DNA of 64,000 bases from Rhyacichthys aspro (lineage: Eukaryota > Chordata > Actinopteri > Gobiiformes > Rhyacichthyidae), in assembly GCA_036850595.1 (NCBI GenBank), contig CM072166.1, positions 13,038,758-13,102,757 on the forward strand. The letters are read 5' to 3'. A program made the translations under genes and the position numbers. The notes beneath the pieces are model-generated. The model was not told the origin of the DNA. It made no database searches and was given only the letters and a program-made list of their open reading frames with translations. Below, one piece after another: positions 1-13,500 of this stretch; positions within the stretch are counted from its first letter, which is position 1, and every line of letters starts with the position of its first letter.

Positions 1-3000
1 AGAAATGTTAATTATACTTTCTCAAACATTGATCTACGCCAATTTAGTAACTCTACATTTTGACAGACATTTGGCTTTAAAAAACAAAACAAAACACACT
101 ATGGCTCTATGAATGCATTTCACTGATATCAGGTGTAACCTAGAAACCCCAAACAAGGTGACTTTTCCCCCCCCCAGGCCATTATGTAAGAAACATAAAG
201 AAACAGAAAATCTCTTTGTCCACTATGGACAGTTGTAGAAACGTCAGGTAATAGGACTTCTACTGGGTTCAAATGTCTTTTTTCACAAGAAAGGTGAATG
301 CAAAGAGCATTAATTTAAGGCAGGTACACATTATTGTAAATGTCATTTTGATGGATTTGTCAAAACTTTGTTCAAATATATACCAGCAAATTTACACAGT
401 TGGCTTTGATAATGAAATACTCGAATTACTGGATCTTTTTCCATCACAGGAGCAGAGACTGGCTTCCACTTCAAACAATACAACTTCAAAAAGATCATTT
501 GAAACCAACATTAGAATCAAAATCTCCAAAGAAAAACCAAAGGTCTCTCGTCAGTTATTTTGACCAAATCGCATTTCTGATCTCAAGCCTCTATTTCCCC
601 TTTTTAATTCCTGCTGCGTTGATATTTTGATGATAAAAGCTTTTCCCGAGCATGTGTGTGATTAACAACCGTGCGTGACTGCTGGCTGCAGGGTGGCGCA
701 CTCCTGTCAGCGGGATCTGAAACACAGAGAAGATTTCTAGCCCTTGTGCTGCCGGGGCCCTTTTGGAACTCTCTGTAGTTAATTAGTGGCATGGCCCGGG
801 GACTTTTATCTGTTCCGAGAGAAAGAGAGAGAAAGTGATGGTCCTGATGCGGCGCCGGGGAGCTGCTGGGACCTGTGTGTGTGCGGTGAATTCGAAAAAA
901 AGCAGGCGTACTGAGCTGGTTGCATATTTGCGTGCTGTGCATTGGGTATGAGTGTGTTTGGGAGCGGCTGAGAGCTCATCAGAAGAAAAGAGGAGTCAGT
1001 CAAAGTGGGCATTACGGCTCAGTTCGGTTCACAGACAGACAATGAAGAGGTCACTTTTATCCTCCCTGCTCAGAACAAGAGCACTCTGATTACTTACTGT
1101 ACACTCTTCCCTCCAATTCCAGTCTGTCAAGGCTTCTGCGTGCTTCTGTGAACACTGGGATTGTGCTCCAACTGCAACAGCTCCTAAAATGTCAGAAAAA
1201 AGCACACAAATTGAGGCATTGAAAATGAAAATAAGAAAAATTTGAAGCTGTACACACCTCTCTCATTTGGACAGTGGAATGGATAGAGTTCAGTCAATTA
1301 CATTAAAAACTATGTGAACTATTAATAATACTATTTAAATATTTCACCTCAAAGTAATTTTAATAGTTCTCCAATGAAGCCAGATTAAGACTCCCCAGGG
1401 GGTCAAATGCAGCCATTTGCAATGTCTTATTTGGCCCTCCGATACATTTGGTAGGTGATTTTTAGACTTCGCACAGTAATCAATGAAGACATAAGGCACT
1501 AAAACATTCTAGAGATATGTAATCGGAAAGAATGCCACCCTACAAATTGACAAAATGACACTTAAAAGGCGTAGCCATTTTAAAGAGGCCACAATGGGGC
1601 TTAAAATGAGTGCAAAGTGGCACAATTTGAAGTGAATTCACAAAATGATGCATGAAAATGAGGCATAAAAGGAGAAAGATGAATGTTAAAAGCAAATGAT
1701 ATATGATGAGCTGATATAGACTAAAGTCAAGATGAAACCTTTTTTTGTCCCTGTCTCAGACTCCACTCACCTCAAACGGACCAATTTTTCTCCCAGAAAA
1801 TACTAATACATTTCACCAAACTTAAGTTTAGCGTTAGCTTAGCTGCGACTTCAGCATCTGCACTGCAATTATCACCGCCTTGTTAAACACTACATAATTG
1901 AATTGACAGTATTTATCAGAGTTTTACGTTGCTTCTATTTTCTCTTCTGATGTTTTTCTTTTTTGAGTTCACAAAATACACTTTGTCGGCAGCTATAAAA
2001 CTTCCTGAAATGTCATTACAAGCCAGTGTTGACCAATAGGAGCGCTCCTTTTTTTGGCTAAGGTTTTTCGTTCCCAAGAGAGGTTCTCATCTATTAAAAT
2101 TCCTCATAATAAACAGCAGATCAACAGTAGATATACTACTTACCCATCAAGCTACAGTCTGTTTAACTGGGTGCAAATCTTGAAAAAAGTTAGCCAGTGT
2201 TGCTTGAAAGATATAAAAGTAGATAAAATATACTTGTCAAATTACATTGAATTAAACTTATCCACCTGTACTGGAAAAGTACTTACTTCCATGTTGAAAT
2301 TTATTTTTACGTTGCTTTTACTCAAATATGTTGTCTTTCCTTTAGATCGACAAATATGTAAACTTCTAATAAGTAGTAGCACTGAAACTCTGACAGCACA
2401 AGGCTAAAGCTAAGTCGTTAGTGTAAAAGTTTGAAGTCTTCCTCACGTGTTGGTTTGAAGAGGTGAGGAGCTAATTACTTTCCAATGGCGCCCTCTTGTG
2501 GCTCTTCGTTGTAACTGTCATCCTTTTTGGAGGTTCAGAATTCAGGTAGAGCTGAATAAGCAGCATCAAAATAAGAAGATGTGAGGAGTTTTTATGTAAA
2601 GAACAACTGAACTCATAGGAAGTGTTGTTAGTTGTTATGAAAGCATATTTTCTATGGCCCCATTAGCATCCATACATAACATAATGCCTATCTGGCCGCT
2701 CCTGTTTGCTTCTTGTCTTGGTAATTATTAACTGCAAAAAATAAGTTACATAGACAGTATAGCATAGACAGAGTAAACTCACTTTCATTTTTCCATTAGT
2801 TGTATAATGACCTATATACTTATTTGGGCACATCAGCAAGTAATTTAAGAGAAAGGAGTCTGATTAAGACACTTAAATGCAATCATCTCTGTTTGGAAGA
2901 TACAGCCTTCATCTATGCAGTCTCACTTATTCATCTCCTGAAGCAAAACCAAAGTCATTTTAATATGAATATGAGCAAACATTTTGACAGTGCACATGGT

Positions 3001-3280
3001 GGAAGAGTTTTGTTAAATAAAGAAGCTGTTTTGTAAATGTGTCATGAGTTTTTATTTTCTTGTCTCATCAGCTCATGCAAGATTAGTGGTTTTAATCTTG
3101 TGATAATTTGGAATTGGAGTAAACCCTGAAACTGTTTTCCCATGTCTAAAGTTAATTAACCATAAATCCATTACAGAACCACCTTAAAAATGAGCCCCTT
3201 AAATGATCTGCATGTTCCATAACTTCATCTAGCTGTGATGCAAATGTGTAAAAGAAAACCCAAAACATTCATAGAATTTT
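1..3280. other. Intergenic DNA left of mrtfa
   Basis: I recognise no gene here. All open frames are short and match no family I know. The DNA is AT-rich, with a run of nine C near 170 and several poly-T tracts. A GC-richer, CpG-containing block at about 600-1000 stands out and is described under findings. The terminal exon of mrtfa transcribed from the right points toward this region. Confidence 0.6.
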
Positions 3281-3289
3281 TTCAGTATA

Positions 3290-3299
3290 TTTATTTATT
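3290..3299 (-). terminator. mrtfa: Candidate mrtfa poly(A) signals
   Basis: Two overlapping AATAAA hexamers read on the minus strand (3294-3299 and 3290-3295), about 0.8 kb after the mrtfa stop codon. They would give a 3' untranslated region of roughly 800 bases. No cDNA evidence is available, so the true cleavage site may differ. Confidence 0.45.
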
Positions 3300-4071
3300 T
3301 TTTTTACTTTTTCTTTAAAAAATGACAAGGTCCAAGTAGCTTGGAGGCCCGGCCCTCACCTTATTTCCCCAGCTGGCCCGCTTGTCTCGAAAGCAACCAG
3401 CAAAGAAAAATAGTCATATGGACAATTGATAATATACACCCCATATACAGCAATACATAGTGGTCTACCATAATGTTACCAATAATACGCACCTCCAATG
3501 AGGTTCAATTCAAACTGTTGCCACTGATTTGGTTCAGTTCAACAGCAACCGTCAACCGATGAAGGTTGTTTGTTTTTTCGACTAGTGTGAGTGGGGTTTG
3601 TGTTGCCATTGTGACGCCACAACAGCTGCCTTTCACACTCTCATCAAGGGCTCAGCTGATCAATTCAACACTAGGCGCCCCTTACGGGACACCCTCTTTA
3701 AAACCAATCAGATTTATAAGTGCAAAATTCAGGAGGCACTGACACAGACACACACCGTGAGCTCAGTTGAAATGGCATTCAGCGTCTTGCCCACAGCTGC
3801 CTGCTAGTTCGGACGCGGGTCGGGACACAGAAACGGGATCTGCTTTGGCTTTGTTAGAAGAATTCAAAAGGAAAAAACCAAATTCAAGCCCTCTTCTGCG
3901 CATTCTACCTGCATCGGTAACAGTGAAAAAGAGGAGCATACAGCGGCTTGTGTGTGCGTGTTTGCATATGCCAGTGGCCCCCGCAGTGGTACAGCATAGA
4001 TATCTGTATGTGCATGAAGAAAAAGACGCGGCCTGTACACAGTGTGAGCGAGCGCGTGTCCGTCTCTGTGG
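3300..4071 (-). other. mrtfa: mrtfa 3' untranslated region (inferred)
   Basis: This is the stretch between the mrtfa stop at 4072-4074 and the first AATAAA pair on the minus strand. The long plus-strand frame that runs into it from 3767 mirrors the mrtfa terminal exon. I see no independent gene. Confidence 0.45.
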
Positions 4072-7000
4072 CTACAAACAGGACTCCCAGTGCAGCTGCA
4101 GGTCCGTGCTGTCCAGAAAATCAGCAGAAAAGACGCTGGGGGGAGAGTGCGACGCCAGTGGGGCCCCCGTTCCCCCTTCCCTCTCCCCCGCGCCGCCCCC
4201 GTTCACCCCGCTCCCGCTGCCCACCATGGAGATGTCCAGCCAGTCCATGCTGTCCAGTGTGGGGTCTCCGAAGTCCAGCCCTGCGGAGTGCGGGGAGAAG
4301 CCCAGGTCGGACGTGTCCATGGGGGACGGGGGGTGGTCCAGGATGCTGGGCGTGCTGAGCATTTGGCTGTGCAGGTCGTCGATGAGCGTGAGCCCGCCGT
4401 CCGGTTCCACGCCGATCAGAGGGGCCCCCGTGGTGCTCTCCAGGAAGTCCTCTAGGCGCCCGCTCCCCGAACAGGGCTCGCGCTCAGAGGGCTGGGGGCA
4501 GATGAGGGGCTCCGTGGGGGTGGGGGGCGACAGGTGAAGGGGCGAGGGGGGAGACGACGGGGAGGGGGGGTCGGAGTGCAGAGGGGCGAGGGAAGGGTCT
4601 GGGTTGGACTTGAAGCCGGGTATTTCTGCAGAAAAGAATTAACAAATAAAAACATGGAAATGGACAGAATATAGTGTAACTTTAATTTAATATTTGTAAA
4701 AGTGTCTCACCTCCGCTTTTCAGCAGGATGTCAAACAGGTCATCCATCTGCTGACTGTTCATGCCATTCTCCTGAAAACAACAGACAAAATCCATTTATG
4801 AACCAGCAACCACCAATCAATTTGAATTACATTTTTTAACATGTGACACAAGGCCTGAATTATTGTCAGTGATTCAAAATGCTGTTCATTTGTCAACACT
4901 GAAATCAAAATTACCCATTCTAATCTTTTTGTGCAAGTTAATATGTTACTGCAGTCTTGTGAAAAAGTTATTGCTGCTCACTATCAGCTCTTGATTAAGT
5001 GATCTTCAGTAGAGGGGCAACGTTTTGGCAGTTTATGGAGCATTTGGAACTGGGATATAAACCATTTCCAACAACAAGTTTATCACTCTGTAGTTAAAGC
5101 AAAATAAATATCATTTATTTTTTGACTCAATAATCTTTTTCAGGATGTGCATAAAAGACAAAATGAGACAAATAGACCTGCAAACTCAGTTACTAAGTAA
5201 TAGTTAAAACAAGAACACCATTTCTTTAAAAAAAGGCGGTGTTTGTTTCACTGTTTCATGTTAAAAAACCATCAGAATAAATCTTTAAATTTTAAGGATT
5301 TTGGATGCTCTATTTTCTTCATGTAAAATGTTAGAGTTAAAATAAATAAAGCTATTATTATGTTATTACGCTATTATAAGATGTTTTTACACAAAATAAT
5401 AGATTTTGAATACCTTTTCAGATAATGTTATGTTTGAGAACAGGCTAGACTCCTAAAATGGTTAACTACATTTTAGTACACCAGCCTGCTTAGCCACATT
5501 AATACCACATTTCAATATTCAACCAGAGTCATATATCTTCGTTGCACCGCTGAAAAGCAAGCACCGGAGGAAATATAATATTAACACTTGAGCAGACCAC
5601 AACACAGGCAACGCCCAGCTCATATTTGTGGTTCAGACAAAAACTTCCCCTTTTTGAACAACATCCACACAAAGAAGGCCGACATATTAAGTTAATAAAG
5701 AGAAGTAGGAAAAAAGAAAGAAAGGGATGAGGTGAGGACATACTTTGGAGCGCTGAGCAGAGAGAGAAGTGTTGGGTTTGGGAGAGGGAGGGGTGAAGAG
5801 TGTGTGCCGGTCGTAAGGCGGACACACCTCCTCTCTCTGCCGGGATGGAGTGACGGACAGATGGAATGACAGGGAGAGAAATGGAGAAGAAAAAGGGTCA
5901 ATGAAGTTTTGTCCGACACGTGGAAGATGAAAACGTTTCCGTTCGAGTGTCGGGTGTTACCTTGAGCGAGGACATGATGTTGGTTTGGCTCTCGCTGTCG
6001 GACATGTCGTCGAAGAAAGGCTGCAGGGTTGGCGGGGCTGTGACCGACAGGTTGGGCTGAGGGGCCCCGTTGATGTCCAAGTGCAGACCTGCCTTCTGTG
6101 CCTGAAACAAAAGGAAACACAGGAATTATTTAAGAGGATGCCATAATAATAGTTACGGAGATATGCTGGTCTTTAGAGAGTTGTCATGATTTTAAAAAAG
6201 GCCTGATGTGGTGCTAGTGACATCTTGTGGTAGAAAAAAGGTTCTGTGTTTGTTTGAATACAGCAGAATTTAAAGGTCAGGGCTTTTATAGTATATAAAT
6301 GAACCATATGTTTGGTCAAGCTGGATTCTAGGTCTCTTCATTTTGATAAATAAAGATAATGTTGTCTTTAAGTCCGTAGTAGTAAGTAAAATTATTTAAT
6401 ATACATTTGAGAGCAGCTACTGCAGAGTTTTTTTTTTAAATTATGTATGGGATAAAGACTTTATTTCATTTTTAATTTAGCCTTTTAGTTGCTTTGTTTT
6501 GCTGCTTTGGAAATATGAAAGTAACATTATATTAAGGCTACTAGGCTACAAAGCTAGTATCCTTTATGTCTCTTCTACCTGGTTACACAAACCCAAAGCA
6601 ACATGTCAGAATGATTTAACATCAAGACTAATATTAAACTGCACTAAACTCACTTGGTCATTGGGCAGTGTTTATCCTATAGAACTTAAGCCTCTCCAGA
6701 GCAGGTTAGCCTTTCCATTGAGATTTACATTAATCAAAAACCTAATCGGGCATAATCCAGCTTTGTAGTAAAGGGCCCAGGACCAGCGGCAAAGAACAAA
6801 GGCACGAGAATATGGACTGACAAGGTACAGTAATATTACAATTGGTGCAGATATGTTGCTGCTAGTGCCCAGCCTTTAAGTCCATTGTTGAAAACTTTGT
6901 TACTCACGCCAAAAAACAGTAGCATGCTTTACAGTGAATTTATTAGGTTCTGAGTTTAGTTGGGAGTTTGTCAGGAAAGGATGAAAAAGTAAAAAAAAAA

Positions 7001-7572
7001 TAAAAAATGACATACTGTTTGTTATTGCTGATTATTGTGTCAAATCTGAGCTCTTTTGGACTGTATTGTGTGGGGCGGAGGGATATGAGTTGTCTTTTAG
7101 CCTTTATAAATCATGGCTGCTTTCATTTTAACATCAGTTGTACCTTTTTGATTGGCTGGCTCACTGGCTCGGCGGGTGGCTGCGGCTCTTTTGATTGGCT
7201 GTCACTGCTGGGGAGTTTGCTTGGAGTGGACTGCAATCTCTGTAGAAGTAAACATTTCATTCACTATACTATATTTTCTACCACACTGATAATTTATCTA
7301 TGATCATCAAAAATATGTTTGGTGACAATACAATATTACAATTCACACACAACCTTTTCCTTTACCTGCAGTGTGATGCGCCCGTTGCTTTTGGCCAATG
7401 AGGACACTCCGTTCTGGCCGTCTCCAGTGTGACTGGTGAGTGCGATTAGGTAGTGGTTGCCGTTGCTGTCGGTGACCAGCGTTGGTGTGCCGTTGGCTTT
7501 CAGCAGGTCTAAAGAAATGGCCTGAGTGTGGATCTGAGTGCCGTTCTGCTGATTTATAACAACGGAGGTCAC
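4072..7572 (-). CDS. mrtfa: mrtfa C-terminal exons (transactivation domain)
   Basis: Six exons: 7572-7366, 7230-7144, 6101-5961, 5836-5744, 4771-4711, 4625-4072. They include NSQQMDDLFDILLKSGE, a signature shared by MRTFA and MRTFB, and the terminal exon with LTLIDDLHSQMLSTPSILDH, HPPSPMDTS, LDSMDWLDI and the ending FLDSTDLQLHWESCL. The 7230-7144 exon is short and weakly conserved, and is kept because its splice sites and phase fit. The terminal exon contains a glycine-rich insertion (GSGSGVNGGGAG) not typical of mammals. Confidence 0.9.
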
Positions 7573-10500
7573 CTGTAACAGAAATAAAAAGGAAAAAAAT
7601 ATTAAATGAAAAAGCCTGCCCTTTAAGACTGCTTCAAAAGTCAATCTTTTTTCGTTTATCATACCACAGAATAAAACTTGATGTTTTAAAATTTTAATTA
7701 AAACAAGTGTCATTCCAACAAAATAAAAATGTAGCAGTATAAAGGTTGGAAGAAAATGGGATTTGATGGTGAAATTGGTTTCTACAAATAATATCCTAGC
7801 ATTCAATTATTTGAGACAAAAATGATCAATAGGCTATATAAAATCCCAAAAGGACAAAATTACAAAAAGGCTAACAGTAAGAGTAATTTTCTGGGATTTT
7901 TTACTTTTTCTTCCCATTATTTTTTACATATGTGCTTGCAAAACATAATATTCCAGATTTTCTAAACTTTTTTTTACCACCATGTTTTATGGTGTATTTA
8001 ACTTTACCCTGTGGTACTATCAGTCATAAGTTTAATACATTTTATAATAAATATTAGGATTCCATTCCCACTTTCCATTACATTACTGATGTTTTAGTCT
8101 GTATATTTAGATATATAAATGATATCTCAGCATCTAATTTGTGTTCTAATGTATTGATTACATATTTATTAATGCTTACTTACTACTTACTGATGGTTAC
8201 TTGTGTAGGTCTTTTACCTGTTGAGTGGTGACTGGTGTTGTCAGTTGCTTCTGTTGCTGCCTCTGCTGGACCTTCTGCTGTTTCTTCTGTTGACTCTGGT
8301 TCACTGTAGGCTTCAGTGAGGCCACAGTCTGGTTCTGGATCTGCACTTGGACCTGCTTGAGCTGGACCTGGTTCTTCTGTTGGGCCTGAGCAGGGACCTG
8401 CTTGAGCTGGTTCTGTTGGGCTAGTTTGTTCTGAGCCTGCAGCTGTTTCTGTTGAGTCTGCTGGATGATGAGCTGCTGGAGCTGCTGCTGCTGACGGAGC
8501 AGCATCTGAGCGTCTCTCTTCTGTGCAAGTGGTTTTTGGGGGCTGGGCTTCAGCTCTGTTGTTTTCTGGACCTGAGCTGGTTGGAGTTTGTGCTCTGCTT
8601 GTTGGACCTGCAGCCGGTGGATCTGCTGTAGCCTGAGCAGAGTCTCCTGGGAACACTGCATGGGCTGAGGAGCTTTTTTCGTTTGGGCCTCCTCTGTGAC
8701 TCCCTCCATGTTCTCATCTGGCTCCTCCTCCTTTTTAACCCTCAGCACAATGCCGTTAGGGAGCGTGGGCGGCTGGATGGCGGAGGCTTTTATCAAAGTT
8801 TGAGGTTTGACTTGTGAACATGCCGTTTTGTTCTCGTCCTCCTTCTTCACCGCTGTGCTACCTCCCGTCTTGCCCTGCTCCAGCTGGGACCGTAACGTCT
8901 CCACCAGCCTCTGCTTCTGCCGCAGCATCCGGGTCAGCTCCTCGATCTGTTTGTCCTTCTCCTGCAGCATCTGGTCTTTGTCCATGGAGGATGTTTCCAT
9001 GGCTACGGTGGCCTGGGGCTCTGGCTTTACACCCACTGAAGGCTTGGAGAGGCTGCATGAGCTCTGGCCCTCTTCTTTAACCGCACTGAAACACTGAGAA
9101 AGTGAAGAGATGCTAGATGGGTGCTGAGGAGATGGGTGAAGGGTGAGCTGAGTTAGAGGGGAGCTCACCTGAAAAACAAAGAAAAAACAAAGAGAAGTTG
9201 AACAGTTTGTTAACCATGTGTACATGATATTAATATGCAAATAGCAACAGAATGTAATACTAAAACTGTCTAATCATTTAATGTGATGTGTTTGGTGCAA
9301 ACTTGAAAATATAATTGAATTTTAGATGTTCAGGGCCCCAACAAAGAAACACTAAAACAGTTGTATAAATGCCAATGGGCAATGACAAAAAGGCAGTGTT
9401 TTCGCTGTTTGAAATAAATAAAATGTAATTATATACAGCCACATAAGTATTAAAAAGTAAACTGGCAGAAAATGAGCAAAGTTAACACAGCCCTAACTAA
9501 ACCTTGCAAATATGTATTGATGTAATAAATAAAAAAAACATGTAATATGTAATATGCCTGACTGATAGAACATATCAGTCAAAACAATTTCCTATAGAGT
9601 ATGATCACCTCAGAATAACTCAAAAAACATTTACAGTGATAAAGATTGAGGATACCATTAGTTCCATTACTTCTCTTTTTTTATTACTGCCTATCACTGT
9701 TACTGTCACCATTACCATCCCTTTTTCAAGAGCTGCCTTCCAGCTAAGCTGTTAGAAGAATGAGAACTGATTTGCGTTTCATTTTTGACCATACACTCTT
9801 GTATTAAGGACATCAATTAGCTATCTTTTTCCGCATTTTTTTTTTACAATTGAACCCATCCTCTGACCTATTCCCACAGTAAGATTGTGTATTTTAACTG
9901 TACTAATAAACAAAAAACTAAAACGAGAAGCATCATTTATTTTATTGAAAGATAAGCCAAAAGTGTAATAGTGGAAATGTAAATATTGTGAAAGATAATA
10001 TTTCCACCCATCTTACCATCTCCCCAAACATGTCTCCGTTGCAACTGGTCTCGTCAGGGCTCATCCCGGCCAGGGACCGCTCGGAGGGTGTGGGCGACAC
10101 CGGTGGGCTTGAGCTGGTGCTTCCAAACCTCATGATCTGGTGCTGATGAACCTCATGACCCGCCTTTCCTTGAGTGAACGAGGGCAGGGTTATCTTAATG
10201 CCCACCTCCACCTGCTGGTGGTCCGGGGTGGCACTCGTCACAGGGGAGGATGTGGCGCTCGCAGTGGAGGTTGCGGGCTGCGATGTACCATTTTTTGCTA
10301 TCGCTGTGGTCACCCCATTTTGCTCTTGGTAGTTGCGGAGCCGCTCGATGAGATCGTTTTTGGTTCCAGACACCGTCAAACCACGTAATTTCAGTTCTGC
10401 TTTCAACTCAGCGACCTGGAGGAAGAGAAAATAGATCAGTACTCAGTAAGACAGGTACTGAGTCAAACTGATACACAATGAAACAGAAACAGACAAACAG

Positions 10501-13500
10501 TGTTATCAAGTGAAGTGGGAACATAAACTTTAAGTAACTGCACAACTGAGAAAGAGCTTTGGTCTTTTAAAACACAAACAGAATCCTTTGTATTAATTTG
10601 ACAAAAGTAGATAAAGTTGTTGTATTTACTTTGAACTCGTCCAGGTTTGAGGGCAGAGCTCCTGGTTTGGCTCCTGTCGTGACAGTTTGAGTCGGACGTA
10701 CCGCTGCGTTCTGATTGGAGGAATTAGCAGTGGTCGTTGTGGGAAGGGTACGGGAGGGGGAGGGGCCTGAGTTGGTCGTCGGTGGCAGCTCATTTGGAGG
10801 CCTGAGGCGAGACAAGAAAATGGGATGCATAAATTTACTTCCATAACTACAAACTGAATTTCATATTGCTGTTAGCTACAGCCATAATTAGTTAAAAATT
10901 GTTCGGAATTCTTCGACTTAGCTCATTTTCTAGGGCAGGCAATGCTATATTAAAATGTATCTTGTATATAATTTATTTTTAATTGTGTTGTCTACTATGA
11001 ACTTGATTGAGTTTGATCACGAATGTCCCTTCTGGGCTACTGTAGCTCAATTTCTATTGTAAACCACCTAATCATTTAGTTTGGAAACAGAAGTAAAACT
11101 TAATGTGTTGCTATTTTTATGATTTGCCTTTAGCATGCCCGTTCCGTTGCTGTGAGGGACGATTGCTTCCCTGTCATTTTAACTTTACTTCTGTGCTGAC
11201 CTTCTTGGCTCTAATGACTCACAACAAAACCACCAAAGTGGGAAAAGCAGGCCACAAAAATCAGGAAGGTCTGAACAGAAAGTAAATCCTTCCTGCAGGC
11301 TTGTTTTGCACAAATGCCCTTTATATAAACCAGCCTCTAAGTTTTACAACTGCAGGAAAAGGGTGTGTTGGAGCAATACTTCCACACCTCTCTCACACAC
11401 TAAGTTTTACGGCAGACACTGACTTGGGCGGGGCCGGCAGGATGGTGTGGTAGTTGTAGTGCTGCTGTTGCTGGCTGAGGATCTGAAGCTGGAGAAAGAG
11501 CTGCTGCTGCTGGAGGAGCTTGGCGTAGGACGAGTCCATCTGCGGCGGGCGCTCCTTGTCGGCCTTCTGATCTGGAGGGATGTACTGGTGGTATTTCAGC
11601 TTCTTCACCTTTAGACAACATGTACAGTTAATAACGAGTGAGACAGCACTTCCTGTTAGATATTTTGAGAAGTGCACCTCTCTTCCTCTTTTGTGTCCTT
11701 GCTCGACTTTTCGAGTCAATGTCAAATATATAAATGTATAAAAAAAACAAAACCACAGCTGTTTATCTAGAAATGTGAGTGTGTCAGTTTATACCTTTCT
11801 TTCTGTAATAGAGCTAATCCATTTAAAACCCCATACTGGCTACAAATCTGTCAAGGCAGGCTCCATATATTTTATTACCAATGTAATATTATTCATTCAG
11901 AGGTGAAGTTAGACTTTACAAACAAAAGAAGGAGACAGCTGACCTTGGGTTTGTTGTCTTTGGCCTTCTTGGACCTCTGGGGAGGGCGCTCCGAACTCAT
12001 CCTGGCCTGAGACTGCTGACAGAAAGCGTGAGAAATGGGGTCGGGACGGAGGAAGAGAGGAAATGAAGATGAGACGAGGGAGGATTAGACAGTTATAGCA
12101 GCTCCACAAATAGACCCTCAGGTCAGATTTATTTCATATAACAGCATCTGTAGGACTAAGTTAAGTGTGAAATGTAGCGTTAGAAGAGAAAATGCACACC
12201 TTGGCCTGTCCAGTGGTGGGACGGGAGCTTGGGGAGGTGATTGTTGTCCCATTGAGGACTTTTGGAAGAGGGGAATCAGGACCGTTAAGTGGGGGAGGAG
12301 GTGGGGGTGGAGGGGGCGGTGGAGGTGGCTGTGTGAGGAACTGAAAAACAGAACATTCTAGTAAGTTTGACACATTTATCAGCATCTACGCAGTTATAAT
12401 AAACGGGTTTGTTTTCAAGTCAGTATTTTAGCGGCAGTGGTACCTGCGTGGGGGACAAGTCTCCGTTTTGGGTGAGTCCATCGGAGGGGGACAGCTGAGG
12501 GAGGCCACTCAGGGGAGAGTCGTGATTGGTGAGCTGGTCTGGAGACAGGGCATCGCTGCTGTCTTCATCCAGTGACGAGCTCTCGCCCCCAGCTCCCTTT
12601 GGAGAATCTGAAAACACATGCAAACGCTCTATAAGTCCCACAGTTACAAAAAGACTGACAGTTTGCAGTGTTAATGTCAAGCCTGTGTTGATATGTGTTA
12701 GGAGAGTGGCTCTAATTTTATATATGTTTAATCTTGTGGAATAGCTTTGAACAGTGTTTTAAATTATGATGGAGCCAGTATTCCCTTTTATAGCACAGTA
12801 ACAGCACCATTTATCTTCCTATTTTGGTGATTGACAGGTGTGATGGCCCACCCACTTGAATTACCAAGCCTTTGGTTACATTTATTCAGCGCAGAGACTT
12901 CAAATTGGAAGTTAAATAGAGTTAGTACAGAGTAACAGACTGTGGGCTTCACTGTACTCGTGGATGGAGAGTAACAGGGATAGTGTTATGTGTTACGCTT
13001 TAGCATCAAATTATAAAGTGAAGCCCAATATCTCATACTCTTTCCTGTTTCAGCCTTTTTTTTTACTTTTTGAACCAACACAAGGTACTTCAGTTGACCA
13101 ACCTCAACTGTCAAATGACAGATTGCTTCATGGCAACACTAGAGAAGTTTCATAACAGTACCATGTCCAAATACTGTGTTTATGAGGCAACCTGTAGCAT
13201 TAAGGCTTTAAGGCACGTACTGTTGAGCAAATATATATGTGACTGTACGTATGAATGTTGTAACTTGCAGCTGAAGATGTGCTCACAGTGAACTTCTACA
13301 AGGTGAATATTGGCAGCTCAGGGACAAACTAAGACAAGTTCAAACATGTAAGAGCACTGTTGGATAATTGTGTTTGTAAGTGGTCATTACATTTTTTTAA
13401 ATGTTTAACACACCTTAAAAACATTGACATAGACAGTAGTAAAAACAATGGTGACAGAGGTTATGTATGAGAGCGTATTTACCCAGCAGGGTGTGCTGCA

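Noticed and set aside
3767..4537. 256-codon open frame on the plus strand
   Set aside because: It is the mirror of the GC-rich mrtfa terminal exon, which has clear family similarity on the minus strand. The plus-strand reading has no recognisable domain.
8183..8656. 157-codon alternate-frame ORF within the glutamine-rich mrtfa exon
   Set aside because: Its alanine/threonine/proline-rich composition is the expected frame-shifted reading of CAG/CAA-rich DNA. There is no independent start context or similarity.
11401..11411. Donor GCC|GTAAAA for the mrtfa exon at 11.4-11.6 kb
   Set aside because: It would leave phase 0 and run the next exon into an immediate stop. The donor 14 bases further on restores phase and the conserved PGALPSNLDEFK reading.
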